DNA of 64,000 nt from Halomonas sp. SpR1 (GTDB lineage Bacteria > Pseudomonadota > Gammaproteobacteria > Pseudomonadales > Halomonadaceae). Below, in pieces: positions 17,886 to 27,594 of this stretch. The notes beneath the pieces are model-generated. The model saw only the letters and a program-made list of their open reading frames with translations, was not told the origin of the DNA and did no database searches. The stretch is from the NCBI RefSeq assembly GCF_031010175.1, contig NZ_JAUAMB010000008.1, positions 1 through 64,000 of the forward strand, read 5' to 3'. Each line of letters opens with the position of its first letter. Position 1 is the first letter of the stretch. The translations under genes and the position numbers were made by a program.

Positions 17886-19626
17886 GCGGCTCCCCTCGAA
17901 TCGCTGCGCCAAGCGCCTTGAGATCATCGGCGACCTGCTGATGGGGTACGTTAACCTCGATCAGTGTAACGCCCACCTCTAACGCCTGGGTATAAGCCGC
18001 CATGAAGGCCTCCAATGAGCTCGGTGCCGCATAGCCAAGCCCAAACATCTTCGCCGCATGTTCGAAACCCAAGCCATGGGGCTGGCGATAGTAACGCTCC
18101 AGCAGCTCACCCTCTTTGGGCACCGGCAGCATATGAAAAATACTGCCGCCGTCATTATTGAGGATCACCACCACCAGCGGCTGGGTGGCCTGTTTCAGCA
18201 ACGCCAAGCTGTTGAGGTCATGCAGCGCGCTGGTATCGCCCAGCACAATCGTCGTGGGTTGCGAGCATGTGCAGCTAATGCCATAGGCCGTGGCGATCAG
18301 GCCATCAATACCGGAGGCACCGCGATTGGCGAATACCTGCAAGGGCGTTTGGCGATGTGTACCCAGCATATTCATCAACCGTGCAGGCAGGCTGTTGCCG
18401 ATAAACAACTGTCCTTCCGCCAACTGCGCGAGCTGGTGGCAAACACCCAGCTCTGAGAATGTCGTACACCGATCTTCCACCAACTGGCTAGTGCGGCGTT
18501 GAAGGCTATCCAACTGATGCCAAGGCGATTGTTCAGAGTGCGCTGGCAACGCTGCGATAAAGTCAGCAGGTGAGGCTATCAAACGGCGTTTAACGCAGTA
18601 GTCGGGATCCAGCCGCTGGGGCAGTGGGTCAACCAACCAGACATCCTGCCAGGGCTGCTGGGCAATAAACTGGGTTAAACGCTTGGAGATTAACCGGCCG
18701 CCAAACTGCAGCAGCACTTCTGCCTTAGCCAGTTCCGCGCTAAAACGTTCGTCATGCAGCGCCAGATCAAAATGAATCAGGTTATGAGGGTCAAAACGCA
18801 CCTGGCTCTGCACATCCGCCAACAATGGCCAGCCCAGCTGCTTGGATAACTCAACCACCTGCTGCGCCTGTTGGAGGTCACCAACGCTACCTACAACAAT
18901 CAGGCCCCGCTGCTGGGCAAACGCTTCCCACTCGTTGTTGAGCGCTGGAATGATAGTGCTGGTCTGCTCATCTCCCCATGGCCAATCACTCCACGGTTTT
19001 GAAGCCATCAGCCAGCGCCCTAGAGGGGCGAGATAGTCGCTGGCATCCATTAAGCAGGTGCCGGGGTAAAGAGGCTCACGGTAACGGCAGTTAATATGGA
19101 GGGGCCCTGGAGTGCGGCACTGCTGATCTATCGCTTGATCAATCGTACTGAGTAGAAACGCTGCTTTTATTTCAGTATCTGGGGGTGGCAGGTCGTGGTG
19201 AAAAATCGTGTGACGGGAGAATACATCCCGCTGGTCAATGGCCTGGTTGCTACCGTTATCCAGTAGTTCAACGGGGCGGTCGGCAGAAAGCACTATCAGC
19301 GGCACGCCGAGCAGATTCGCCTCTACCACCGCCGGGTAGAGGTTCGCCACGGCGGTGCCAGAGGTGGTGATAATGGCTACCGGCCGCTGACTGCCTCGGG
19401 CAATGCCGAGGGACATAAACCCCAGCCCGCGCTCATCAAAATGGCAGTGGCAACGTAAATCGGCATGCTCACTGGCGGCCATCGTTAAAGGCGACGAACG
19501 CGAGCCCGGCGCCAGCACCACGTCGCGCACGCCTAAGCGGTAGAGCTCCTCCAGCATTAGTGCCGCCCAAACGTGATTAAAGGTGGCATGCTCTCGCGCA
19601 AAACCGCTCGATACAGGTGTTGCCAT
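17875..19626 (-). CDS. menD: SEPHCHC synthase (thiamin diphosphate enzyme)
   Basis: A 583-residue thiamin-diphosphate enzyme that joins isochorismate and succinic semialdehyde from 2-oxoglutarate. It shows [20 protein letters not shown] near the N-terminus, [15 protein letters not shown], and the cofactor motif [13 protein letters not shown] ending in [12 protein letters not shown]. The ATG at 19626 removes a 21-residue extension overlapping menF. It follows menF by 5 bases and overlaps menH, so the three are probably one transcript. Confidence 0.95.
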   Translation of the reverse strand: MATPVSSGFAREHATFNHVWAALMLEELYRLGVRDVVLAPGSRSSPLTMAASEHADLRCHCHFDERGLGFMSLGIARGSQRPVAIITTSGTAVANLYPAVVEANLLGVPLIVLSADRPVELLDNGSNQAIDQRDVFSRHTIFHHDLPPPDTEIKAAFLLSTIDQAIDQQCRTPGPLHINCRYREPLYPGTCLMDASDYLAPLGRWLMASKPWSDWPWGDEQTSTIIPALNNEWEAFAQQRGLIVVGSVGDLQQAQQVVELSKQLGWPLLADVQSQVRFDPHNLIHFDLALHDERFSAELAKAEVLLQFGGRLISKRLTQFIAQQPWQDVWLVDPLPQRLDPDYCVKRRLIASPADFIAALPAHSEQSPWHQLDSLQRRTSQLVEDRCTTFSELGVCHQLAQLAEGQLFIGNSLPARLMNMLGTHRQTPLQVFANRGASGIDGLIATAYGISCTCSQPTTIVLGDTSALHDLNSLALLKQATQPLVVVILNNDGGSIFHMLPVPKEGELLERYYRQPHGLGFEHAAKMFGLGYAAPSSLEAFMAAYTQALEVGVTLIEVNVPHQQVADDLKALGAAIRGEPREP

Positions 19627-19631
19627 GTACG

Positions 19632-20954
19632 TTATCCCATTCCTAGCAGCGACATAATATCGGCGATTTTGGTATCCAGCTCCTGCCACTCCTCATGTGG
19701 CTGGGAGCCCGCCACAATACCTGCACCGGCATAAAGGCGAATCGCTTGTGGGCCGATATGGGCGCAGCGAATAGCCACCGCCAGATCGCTGCTGGCGTGG
19801 CTGATTCTACCAAACACACCTGAGTACCAGCCGCGCTGATGACGCTCGTGCTGACGGATAAACGCTAGCGCCGACTCGCGGGGAACACCGCCCACCGCCG
19901 GTGTAGGCGGCAGCACTGAAAGCAGTTGCTGGTCGGTGACGCTGTAATGAAGTTCAGCATGAATCAAACGCCGTATATGCTGCACCGAGCGCAGCTTAAC
20001 CGTATGCGCCTCGCCCATCTGAATGTGATGGGCAAGGGGCTCAAGCTGGGACAACAGTTGCTGATAAACACACTGGTTTTCCAGCGTGTTTTTCTTATCC
20101 GCCAGCAACTCATCGGCAAGCACTAGATCTTGCTCGGCATCCCGCCCACGGCGCGTGGTGCCCGCCAATGCTTCGGTGATTAAATGCCGGCCTTCGCGCT
20201 GATACAGCCGCTCCGGTGGGCAGCCGATAAAGGCCTCATGGGGTGTCAACTGAACACCAAAATGAAAACAGTCGGCGGCCCCCGCCTGCCAGCGCGACAG
20301 CAGCGCCCAGGGATTGGGAGTTTCCGGTGTTGCCAGACATGTTTCACGGGAAAGCACCACCTTGGGCGTATGCATAAGGTGGTCGGGGTGCGTTACCTTT
20401 CCCACCCACGCCACCCACTCTTGTTGGCTAGGGTGGTCTTCACGCTGGTAAACAAGGGGCTGCAGGTGAGGCAACGGCTGTTCTTCTACCAAGGCGTCCA
20501 AACAGGCATAAGCCTGGGCGATTTCGGCAGTCGGGCCACGGTCGTCGAAACGCAGATTAAGCGACAGCGTCGCGCCGCTTTGATCACGCTTAAGTTCGAT
20601 GCGGGGCAACACAAAGTGACAGACGGGAAAGTGCTCCCACCCCGGCGCACCAGGGTCAAAGGCCATGCCGCCAAAATAGTCTGGCTGTTGGCCGCCAGCA
20701 TCGGCCAGCGCGGCAAGATCCGCCTGCAGCGCCGCTGGCGAATCAAACGCTTTAACCGCCCCCAAAGCCGCGCACTCAACGGCATGCGTATCACGCGCCT
20801 GCCAATAGAGACGAGGATAAACGCTCTGCACGTTTAGCCACCCCATCAGGTTATCTACCTGACAGGGAGTAGTTAGGCGGATAAACCCTGTTTTATCGGC
20901 ATGGCAAAGCGTATCAAGCTGCTGCCTGAGGGCTTCAATAGGGTTAAATCGCAT
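19632..20954 (-). CDS. menF: Isochorismate synthase, menaquinone-specific
   Basis: A 440-residue chorismate-using enzyme that makes isochorismate, the first committed step. The C-terminal catalytic domain shows [46 protein letters not shown] split over two lines of the fold, and [16 protein letters not shown] with [11 protein letters not shown]. Linkage to menD and menH supports MenF, not a siderophore EntC. A 132-base gap separates it from the ArrB-like gene upstream, so either readthrough or its own promoter could serve it. Confidence 0.93.
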   Translation of the reverse strand: MRFNPIEALRQQLDTLCHADKTGFIRLTTPCQVDNLMGWLNVQSVYPRLYWQARDTHAVECAALGAVKAFDSPAALQADLAALADAGGQQPDYFGGMAFDPGAPGWEHFPVCHFVLPRIELKRDQSGATLSLNLRFDDRGPTAEIAQAYACLDALVEEQPLPHLQPLVYQREDHPSQQEWVAWVGKVTHPDHLMHTPKVVLSRETCLATPETPNPWALLSRWQAGAADCFHFGVQLTPHEAFIGCPPERLYQREGRHLITEALAGTTRRGRDAEQDLVLADELLADKKNTLENQCVYQQLLSQLEPLAHHIQMGEAHTVKLRSVQHIRRLIHAELHYSVTDQQLLSVLPPTPAVGGVPRESALAFIRQHERHQRGWYSGVFGRISHASSDLAVAIRCAHIGPQAIRLYAGAGIVAGSQPHEEWQELDTKIADIMSLLGMG

Positions 20955-21086
20955 AATTCGCCTGCTCTGAAAGCATTACTAGCGCCGCATATTTGTCTTG
21001 TCTAAATACCTTTCTCAACAAGATGCAAACTCCTGGCCCAGGTGCGATACGGTTTCGTCTGAGCTTCGTCTTCAAGAGAGTCAGCG

Positions 21087-21788
21087 TCATTTATTGAAGT
21101 TGCGGATATAGAAGACGTGAGGCTTTGTTCCCTGATCCCGTTGGAGCACCCGTGGGGTGTACTTGGCCAGAGCCTTGCTGGGCGGGCTTTCCAGGTCGTT
21201 CAGGTCACCAAAGATGCGGGCATCCGCGGGGCAGGCGACCACGCAGGCGGGATCCTCACCCACTGCAAGACGGTGGTCACAGAAGGTGCACTTTTCGACC
21301 ATGCCGCGATCACGAATACCCTGATAGGTCGTGGCCCTTGCGGGGTTGTAGTAAGGAATCGGCGCATCAGCCGCCTGGGCGACCTCCTGGCCGGTCGAGG
21401 TGCCCCCCGGTATGGCCGGCTCGCTGTCGCGCATAAAGTTCTGGTGAGGATCTTCCTTGTTGAACCAGATGACGCCATAGGGACAGGACAATTGACACAG
21501 GCGGCAGCCGATGCACTTGTCGGGGTCATGCAGGGTCAGCCCATCCTCACTCTTATGCATCGCCGTGGTCGGGCAGTTAGTGACACAGGGCGCATTTTCA
21601 CAGTGGTTACAGAGTGTCGGGATGTAGTTGTAACGGGTATCCGGGAAGGTACCGGAAGTCTCGATGATGTGATTCGACCAATGAAACTCCACTGGCACGT
21701 TGTTCTCGCTCTTGCAGGCGATGTCGCAAGCCGCACAGCCAACGCAGCGATGCAGGTCGATCACCATGGCATAACGCTTGTCGCTCAT
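21087..21788 (-). CDS. ArrB-like four-cluster iron-sulfur subunit
   Basis: A 233-residue ferredoxin-type subunit of a periplasmic molybdoenzyme, the usual ArrB length. Four cysteine groups are visible: C15, C18, C21 and C25 in CVGCAACDIAC, then CNHCENAPCVTNC, CIGCRLCQLSC and CTFCDHRL with PACVVAC. Segments such as GTFPDTRYNYIPTLCNHC and HVFYIRNF closely resemble remembered ArrB sequences. PsrB, TtrB and NrfC share the architecture. No Tat signal is present, so it should ride out with the ArrA-like subunit. It is 23 bases downstream of that gene. Confidence 0.85.
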   Translation of the reverse strand: MSDKRYAMVIDLHRCVGCAACDIACKSENNVPVEFHWSNHIIETSGTFPDTRYNYIPTLCNHCENAPCVTNCPTTAMHKSEDGLTLHDPDKCIGCRLCQLSCPYGVIWFNKEDPHQNFMRDSEPAIPGGTSTGQEVAQAADAPIPYYNPARATTYQGIRDRGMVEKCTFCDHRLAVGEDPACVVACPADARIFGDLNDLESPPSKALAKYTPRVLQRDQGTKPHVFYIRNFNK

Positions 21789-21811
21789 ATACTAGCCTCC
21801 AGTGCCAGGGG

Positions 21812-24406
21812 TTAGACCCGCTCGATCTTGACGCGTGATTGTCCACCGTGGCGGGCGGTCGAGCCGCTGAGGCGCTCGAACTCAGGGTACAGAATTTCGT
21901 TGTTGTTGCCGCCAAGCGGCACATGCTCGGCGAAGTTGGCAGCGGCGACCCGGCCATAGGCCCAGTGGCCCTGGCCATAGCATTTCGCCACCGTGCCCGG
22001 CCTGAGCCCTTCCCAGCGCTTCAACTGAACGGTGATTGAACCCGTCGTCGAGGTGACTTTGACCCTGTCGCCGTCGTGCAGCCCAAGGGCGTCTGCATCG
22101 ACCGGGTTCATTTTGAGTACGTCACTCCAGTTCTCGTCACCTGGGTCGACGTTCTTGTGCGCCTGGTACCAGGTACAGTTGGCCGAGCGCCCTTCGCGGT
22201 TCAAGCGAGAACGGTGTTCAAAAAAGATGAAGGGGTATTCGGCCTCGTCACCATGGCGAAGAGCAGGTTCGAAGTGGGGAACGAAGGCAAGTTCTCCGCG
22301 ACCGACATAGTTGGTTGCCTCAAGTACCTTGTCTACTGTGGTGGCATGACGGTCGGCATGCCCCTGCAGAGCGGCCTTGAGTGTTTCGCTGTAGAACTCG
22401 ACCTTGCCTGTCTGGGTGGCAAAGTTGTCGATACGCTGACCATATTCATAGCGATGGGAATTCCAGACGCCCTTCTCCTTGAAGTCTTCCCAGCCCTCGA
22501 GCCTGTCGCCATACCGGCCATAATCCGGGTGGGTGCTGTCCCAGCAGCCGCGCGTCAGCATCTTCAGGGCGTATTCGGTAAATTCCTCGCCATTGGTCGG
22601 CGCCGCACCGGTTTCCGGATCAGCGAAGGCCTCGGTGTAGTAGCGATAGAGATTATCGAAGCCCCGCTCGGCCAGTTTCTCCGCCAGCATGAAGGGCACT
22701 TCCGTCTCGTCCTGCTTTACATCCCAAAGCGGCTCAAGCACCCGCTGATTCAGCGAGACATAGCTGTGCAGATTCTGCTTGTTCTTGATGAATCCCCACT
22801 TCTCGAACAGCTGGTGAGCGGCGGGCAGAACCAGGTCTGCGAACATCGACATTTCCGAGGCATTGGTGGTCAGGTGCACAAAGAAGGGAAGCTCCGACAA
22901 CGCCTGCTCCCAACGGTAGGAGCCGGAGGTGGAGAAGCCGAAATTCGACCAGTAGGCGATGGCCACCTTAATCTCGTTGGGACTCTTGGCGAGCATGCCA
23001 TCGGCGGCGGCATTGGTTACCACACCGCCCCCGCTCTTGCCGCCGTTGAGTGATGGGAAGGCCAGGGTGCCGCGCTGATCGATCTTGTCGTACTTGCTAT
23101 GGCTGGCAGCCAGCTCGTCCTGATAGGCCGTCAGGTCGGGTATATCGCCGGTAGGATCCTTGACCTTGGCGACCACGCCTCCTTTGGCATCAATGGAACC
23201 CACCAGGCCGTTGAGGGCATGGGTGGCCATGGATGAATAGCCACCACGGGCCTGCATGGAGGCACCGGGAGACAGCCAACTGATGGCCCGCGAACCGGCA
23301 GCGGCGAACCCCAGCGCCACACGCCGAATTTGTTCTGCGGGAATGCCGGTGCGCTCTGCCGCCCACTCCGGGGTGCGATCCTTGAGCTCGATATTCCACC
23401 ACTGAACCACGCCATGGGTATGGATCTCGTTGAATATCGGCACCGTAGCCTGGCTCTCGTCGACGGCCTGTCCCGCCACAAAGCGGTTTTCGCCATCGAT
23501 GAAATCTCCGACGAAGGCCTTGTTCCAGACGCCTTCGGCGAGGATGACGTGAGCCATGGCCACCGCCAGCGCGCTATCCTCCCCGGGGATCACCGGCAAC
23601 CATTCATCGGCTTTCGCGGCGGTGGCGGACAGCCGTGGGTCGACGACGGCCACGGTGGCATTGTCGCTCATGTTGCCCCAGAAATTGATGGCGTGGGGCA
23701 CCTGCCGATTGGAACTCACCGGGTCGGCGCCCCAGCAGAGCACATAACGGGTGTGCTCCAGGTCATAGTCCCGATAGTCCCACTGGCCCTCCACATAGTA
23801 GGGGCCGAACTTCTCGGCCTCGGCGCAGATGGCCGAGTGACTGATATTATTCGGGCTGCCGATGATCCTCGGCACGGCGGAGTAGAGGATATCGCGCAGG
23901 TAGGTATAGCGGCCGCGGAAGAGCGCAAACTTCTCGGGCTCCCCGGCATCGCGCAGCTCCATGATCTTGTCGGCGAGCATGTCCATCGCCTCGTCCCAGG
24001 AAATCGGCACGAAGCCTGGATCCTTACCGCGCCCCTTTTCAGGATTGGTGCGCTTCATCGGCTGACGGACTCGATCGGGGTCATAGACTTGTTGCAACGC
24101 CAGGTGCGGGCGTGGACAGATTTTGCCGTGGTTGGCCTTGGCCAGCGGATTGCCACGCATATGAACGGCGCGGCCGTCGACCACCTTGATCTGTACCGGG
24201 CACCAGCTCGTGCAGCCCTGGCAGGTAGAGGGCATCCATTTTCCAGCGGCTTCCGGAGGTTGTGCCTGGGCGCTGGCTGTCGAGAATAAACTCAGTGCCG
24301 GGCCCCCTGCCGCAGCGGCGACGGTACCGGCGCTGCCCTGAAGAAAGCCTCGGCGAGAAATCTGCCAAGCGTCATCATGTTTGGATGTCGGGATCTGATC
24401 CGTCAT
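21812..24406 (-). CDS. ArrA-like respiratory arsenate reductase catalytic subunit
   Basis: An 864-residue Mo-bisMGD oxidoreductase of the ArrA/PsrA/TtrA branch. It has a Tat signal (SRRGFLQGSAG, 18-28), a [4Fe-4S] motif C62-x2-C65-x3-C69-x27-C97, and HSAICAEAEK (190-199) with C194 as the likely Mo ligand. The arsenate-site residues I recall from Shewanella ArrA appear retained: R166 and Y167 in RGRY (164-167), H190, S191, K199 and Y211. ArxA enzymes carry GRGWG at that place instead of RGRY. I took the ATG at 24406 with GGAG upstream. Family is certain; arsenate as substrate is a well-supported inference, with selenate or polysulfide as alternatives. Confidence 0.8.
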   Translation of the reverse strand: MTDQIPTSKHDDAWQISRRGFLQGSAGTVAAAAGGPALSLFSTASAQAQPPEAAGKWMPSTCQGCTSWCPVQIKVVDGRAVHMRGNPLAKANHGKICPRPHLALQQVYDPDRVRQPMKRTNPEKGRGKDPGFVPISWDEAMDMLADKIMELRDAGEPEKFALFRGRYTYLRDILYSAVPRIIGSPNNISHSAICAEAEKFGPYYVEGQWDYRDYDLEHTRYVLCWGADPVSSNRQVPHAINFWGNMSDNATVAVVDPRLSATAAKADEWLPVIPGEDSALAVAMAHVILAEGVWNKAFVGDFIDGENRFVAGQAVDESQATVPIFNEIHTHGVVQWWNIELKDRTPEWAAERTGIPAEQIRRVALGFAAAGSRAISWLSPGASMQARGGYSSMATHALNGLVGSIDAKGGVVAKVKDPTGDIPDLTAYQDELAASHSKYDKIDQRGTLAFPSLNGGKSGGGVVTNAAADGMLAKSPNEIKVAIAYWSNFGFSTSGSYRWEQALSELPFFVHLTTNASEMSMFADLVLPAAHQLFEKWGFIKNKQNLHSYVSLNQRVLEPLWDVKQDETEVPFMLAEKLAERGFDNLYRYYTEAFADPETGAAPTNGEEFTEYALKMLTRGCWDSTHPDYGRYGDRLEGWEDFKEKGVWNSHRYEYGQRIDNFATQTGKVEFYSETLKAALQGHADRHATTVDKVLEATNYVGRGELAFVPHFEPALRHGDEAEYPFIFFEHRSRLNREGRSANCTWYQAHKNVDPGDENWSDVLKMNPVDADALGLHDGDRVKVTSTTGSITVQLKRWEGLRPGTVAKCYGQGHWAYGRVAAANFAEHVPLGGNNNEILYPEFERLSGSTARHGGQSRVKIERV

Positions 24407-24417
24407 GGAAAAACTCC

Positions 24418-25392
24418 TCAGGATAAAGTGGCCAGCGTCGAGACCGGCGGGCTCAGCTGTCCGCCCAGTACCGCTACGTAACGGATGGCAAAACCGCCCC
24501 CCAGCATCAGCACGCAGAGGATGGCGGTGGCAAAGGCTGGCAAGGAACGGCCACGTAGACCCGCCAGCAAGGCGGCGACGCATAGGGCCAGGGCTCCGAC
24601 CAGTGCAGTGATGGCCAGGGTAATGAGGCTGCCATAGGTCGCCAGCACGGCAGTTATCACCTCCTGATCGCGCGTTGGGCCGAAGCGGAGATCCATCCAC
24701 CAGGCCAGTAGAGTGACCAGCAACAGAGCCGTCGACACCAGCATGACCAGAACCAACGGACGCAACCCTGCCCAATAGTCTTTCAGGCTCCCCTCCTCCG
24801 AACGGGCTCCCAGGAGGGCGGTGCGAATCATGTGCACCAGCAGGGCTCCAGCGCTCCCGGTGATCATGAAAAGCAGCACAGAGGCGATGACCATCTGGCC
24901 CGTGGCCCACAGCGGGTGCGAGGAAATCACCGCCAGCAGCACACCGTGATAGAGGCCAGTGAGCACCGCGAGAGGAACCGCGACCCAGCCCACCCGTCGT
25001 GCACTCAGCCAGTCGAGCAGGGAGACGTTGGGGAGCAGCAATCGAAAGGCAAAAATGGCGCTCAAGCCCACGAAGGCGCCCTGCAGCAAAGCGCCCCACC
25101 ACATGATCGAGGTCGGGGCGAAATTAAGCCCCATCTGATAGACGTGGAACTTGTAGCCGAGTTTCGAAAACAGCAGGGTCAGGCCGATGGCCACCGCTAC
25201 CGGGGCAATCACCGCGGCTGTTTGGGCCAGGGGCCGATAGCGACGATCCGCCAGGCACCAGAGCAGGAAGGCGAGCAGGAAAGCGCCAACGCCGAGGCCG
25301 CCCAGGGACAGATCCCAGGCAACCCGCGCGTCCCAGATAATGCCGGGCTGTATCTCATAGAACTGTGTCTCAGAGAAGGATGACGTATCCAT
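24418..25392 (-). CDS. NrfD/ArrC-type membrane quinone subunit
   Basis: A 324-residue integral membrane protein with about 8-9 hydrophobic helices, of the NrfD/PsrC family. The N-terminal IIWDARVAWDLSLGGLGVGAF fits the family start, and MWWGALLQGAFVGLSAIFAF follows. It should take electrons from menaquinol and pass them to the ArrB-like and ArrA-like subunits. Its stop codon is 11 bases before the catalytic subunit start. The C-A-B gene order resembles arrCAB operons known from other bacteria. Confidence 0.9.
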   Translation of the reverse strand: MDTSSFSETQFYEIQPGIIWDARVAWDLSLGGLGVGAFLLAFLLWCLADRRYRPLAQTAAVIAPVAVAIGLTLLFSKLGYKFHVYQMGLNFAPTSIMWWGALLQGAFVGLSAIFAFRLLLPNVSLLDWLSARRVGWVAVPLAVLTGLYHGVLLAVISSHPLWATGQMVIASVLLFMITGSAGALLVHMIRTALLGARSEEGSLKDYWAGLRPLVLVMLVSTALLLVTLLAWWMDLRFGPTRDQEVITAVLATYGSLITLAITALVGALALCVAALLAGLRGRSLPAFATAILCVLMLGGGFAIRYVAVLGGQLSPPVSTLATLS

Positions 25393-25443
25393 GATCGACC
25401 TCTTTGTGATGGTGAGGGTTGTTTTGTCTGCTGCTACCCGCAG

Positions 25444-27336
25444 TCATTGGCCGTGTCGACAGGCGGGACAGCGGCGAAATTGTCGTTCGATATCGGCGGC
25501 CCCGGTCGCCGAAGCGAGCTTTGCGATCATCGAGTCCAGCAGCGTCACCGGCATGTGCGAGCTGCCGCAGGCGTCACAGGTGGCAAGCACTACTTCATTG
25601 AGAGGCTGCCAGCGATAGCGTTGTGCCGCGCTGGCCAGTCGAGGTTGCAGGGTGATGGCGTCCTCCGGGCAGAGTCGTTCGCAGAGACCGCACTGAATAC
25701 AGTTAGCCTCGGCGAGTTCCAGTCGGGCAGTATGCTCGTTCTCACCATAGCGAATCGAAGCCGTCGGGCAGGAATGGGCGCATACCGAGCACATGACGCA
25801 GTTTTGAAGGTCGACTGAAATCCCGCCGAGCGGCGATCCGACCGGCAATTCAAGAGGTTGCTGGTCGCCAGGCATCAGGGCTTCCTGCCAACGACGCAGG
25901 GCGGCATTGAGCAGCTCACGCTTGCGTGAATCCTGTGAGAGCACAAGAGGCTCGTTGAGCATGTGCTGGAACCTGGCGATGCCAGGCTCGAGTTCATGTT
26001 GATGGCGATCGCTGCCGATGCTGATAGCGTCTTGTCCCAGCCCCATGGCCTCGGTGATGCAGGCGATCTCGGCCAGACGCTTATCCAGCAGTTGACGAGT
26101 GTCATCGGGCAGCCCGGCTTCGGGCGACAGCACCACGCGCTTGACGCCACGGGCTAGCGCAGCCAGCCAGAGTTCCTCACCAAAGGCAGCGATCACCGGC
26201 GCCTCCAGAACAGCATGCGAGCCGAGTGACTCACTGGCGTCGCAATCGGGACTGACACCTCCTGCCACCACATGCAGTGTCGACGGGGGCGATTCGAACG
26301 CCTTGATAACACTGTTCATGCGCTCCAGCAGATCGAGCCGACCGGGCTCGGCGACGCTCAGGGCCCCCGTTGGGCAGGCCAGCGTACAGGCGCTGCACCC
26401 CTGACAGAGGTGAGGTTCGACACGAATCAGGGCGCCTTCGGAGCGGATAGCGTCAGCGCCACAGACATCCAGGCAGCGCGTGCAGCCCGTCTGCCCGGCG
26501 ATCTCGTGGGCACAGATTTCCGCTGAGTAGTTGAAGTAGCGGGGTTTCTCGAACGTACCCACCAGATCGCCTGCCTGGGCGGCGAGATCCGACGGCATGA
26601 CCGACGCATCGGCATGCAAATAGCCTGGGGGATGAACCGAGCGTGCGAGTAGCGGGCGAGTCGAGAGATCAATGATGATATCGGCGGTCAGAGAGTGGGA
26701 GGCGTTGGTTTCCGTCATCGCCGTTTCGATACGAAAATCGCCCAGCCATCCCTCGATGTGTAACTGCGCGGTGTCGACCACCGTCCAGCTCTCGGGAGTT
26801 CGGCTGGCCGCCAGCCCCGGCGCTATGGCAATGATGCTCCCCTGGGTAAAATCACTGGCGAGTGCCAGCAGCGTCGATGCGCGGTCACTGATCAGCGCCA
26901 CAACCCCGTCAGACTGATAGGTAACCCCGTTCGCTGCTGCCCTTCCCGCAGCGACGCGCGTCAGCGTCGGTGTCTGACAGGTTGATCCATTGCTGAAGGG
27001 TTGCTGATTCATTTCGACTCCATTGCGGATAGGGGCATCACCCAGTGCTGACGTTGCAACAGCCCGCGGCTGCCTGTATTCCCTGTCGATATCTACTGTG
27101 TCCAGCAGGCTGCACTCGGTATCGCTTCTTGCCTGCTCCAAACGTTGACGAAGTTGCTGCACTTCCTCAGCCAGGGCTTCGCGCTGGAACTGTCGGTTCA
27201 AGTCGAGGCAACAGGTTCGCAACTTGCTGGCCCACAGGCCCAGGGTGTAGATGACCCTTGGCAGACGGTGCGGGCCGACGACGATCAAGGTGATCAGACA
27301 AACAACCAACAGCTCCCAGGTGCTAACATCAAACAT
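25444..27336 (-). CDS. TatB-like domain fused to a polyferredoxin
   Basis: A 630-residue frame with two unlike parts. Residues 1-75 look like TatB: start MFDVSTWELL, one helix ending in VGPHRLPRVIYTLG, then an amphipathic and coiled-coil stretch rich in Q, R, E and L. From residue 109 follows an iron-sulfur protein with C285/C288/C292 (plus C275), C311/C314/C317/C321, C513/C516/C519/C523 and C546/C549/C552/C556, and a terminal four-cysteine pair C587/C590 and C623/C626. The first start has a weak ribosome site, while M109 has its own. The part may therefore also be made separately (522 residues). It probably feeds or matures the molybdoenzyme; function unknown. Confidence 0.75.
   Translation of the reverse strand: MFDVSTWELLVVCLITLIVVGPHRLPRVIYTLGLWASKLRTCCLDLNRQFQREALAEEVQQLRQRLEQARSDTECSLLDTVDIDREYRQPRAVATSALGDAPIRNGVEMNQQPFSNGSTCQTPTLTRVAAGRAAANGVTYQSDGVVALISDRASTLLALASDFTQGSIIAIAPGLAASRTPESWTVVDTAQLHIEGWLGDFRIETAMTETNASHSLTADIIIDLSTRPLLARSVHPPGYLHADASVMPSDLAAQAGDLVGTFEKPRYFNYSAEICAHEIAGQTGCTRCLDVCGADAIRSEGALIRVEPHLCQGCSACTLACPTGALSVAEPGRLDLLERMNSVIKAFESPPSTLHVVAGGVSPDCDASESLGSHAVLEAPVIAAFGEELWLAALARGVKRVVLSPEAGLPDDTRQLLDKRLAEIACITEAMGLGQDAISIGSDRHQHELEPGIARFQHMLNEPLVLSQDSRKRELLNAALRRWQEALMPGDQQPLELPVGSPLGGISVDLQNCVMCSVCAHSCPTASIRYGENEHTARLELAEANCIQCGLCERLCPEDAITLQPRLASAAQRYRWQPLNEVVLATCDACGSSHMPVTLLDSMIAKLASATGAADIERQFRRCPACRHGQ
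27010..27021 (-). promoter_or_regulatory. Internal ribosome site and start for the ferredoxin part
   Basis: On the minus strand GGAG (27021-27018) stands 5 bases before an in-frame ATG (27012-27010) inside the TatB-ferredoxin frame. It is a better initiation site than that at 27336. This allows a free 522-residue ferredoxin in addition to, or instead of, the fusion. Confidence 0.65.
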
Positions 27337-27450
27337 AGGGATGGTGGCAAGGTTCGGGGAACATGGATTGGGCTCCTTGGCAGGCAACGACCTGCATTCA
27401 CATCACTCTAGGAGCATTGAGGTAGCGTGCCAGCATTGATCGGCGCGAGC

Positions 27451-27464
27451 TTGATTCAGGTCAA
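27451..27464. promoter_or_regulatory. FNR/Anr/Dnr-type binding site upstream of TatB-ferredoxin
   Basis: The sequence TTGATTCAGGTCAA is a perfect match to the Anr/Dnr form TTGAT-N4-GTCAA. It lies 115 bases upstream of the TatB-like start and 131 bases upstream of the chosen menA start, so it can serve either divergent unit. No clear -10 element was found at the class II distance. Confidence 0.8.
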
Positions 27465-27594
27465 GCATCAGAGAAGTATTGTGTTCTTTGTGGAGAAGTG
27501 TCTCGGCAACCGCGGATACTGATCTACCGAGCCTAAATGCGGCAAACTGCCATCAGCTTTTTAAATGAAAATAGTCAATAGGAACAATGACGTA

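Noticed and set aside
17886..17927. Longer MenH start inside menD
   Set aside because: The GTG at 17885 has a good ribosome site (GGGGAG) and the extension is not part of the alpha/beta-hydrolase fold.
20184..20837. Plus-strand ORF opposite menF (217 residues)
   Set aside because: Antisense shadow of menF, with no family signature.
22076..24289. Long plus-strand ORFs (325 and 319 residues) opposite the ArrA-like gene
   Set aside because: They are antisense shadows within a GC-rich gene; the minus-strand frame carries every expected cofactor motif.
24407..25102. Upstream in-frame extension of the ArrA-like gene (232 residues)
   Set aside because: It lies wholly inside nrfD in another frame, has low-complexity shadow composition, and the Tat signal with a GGAG ribosome site fixes the start at 24406.
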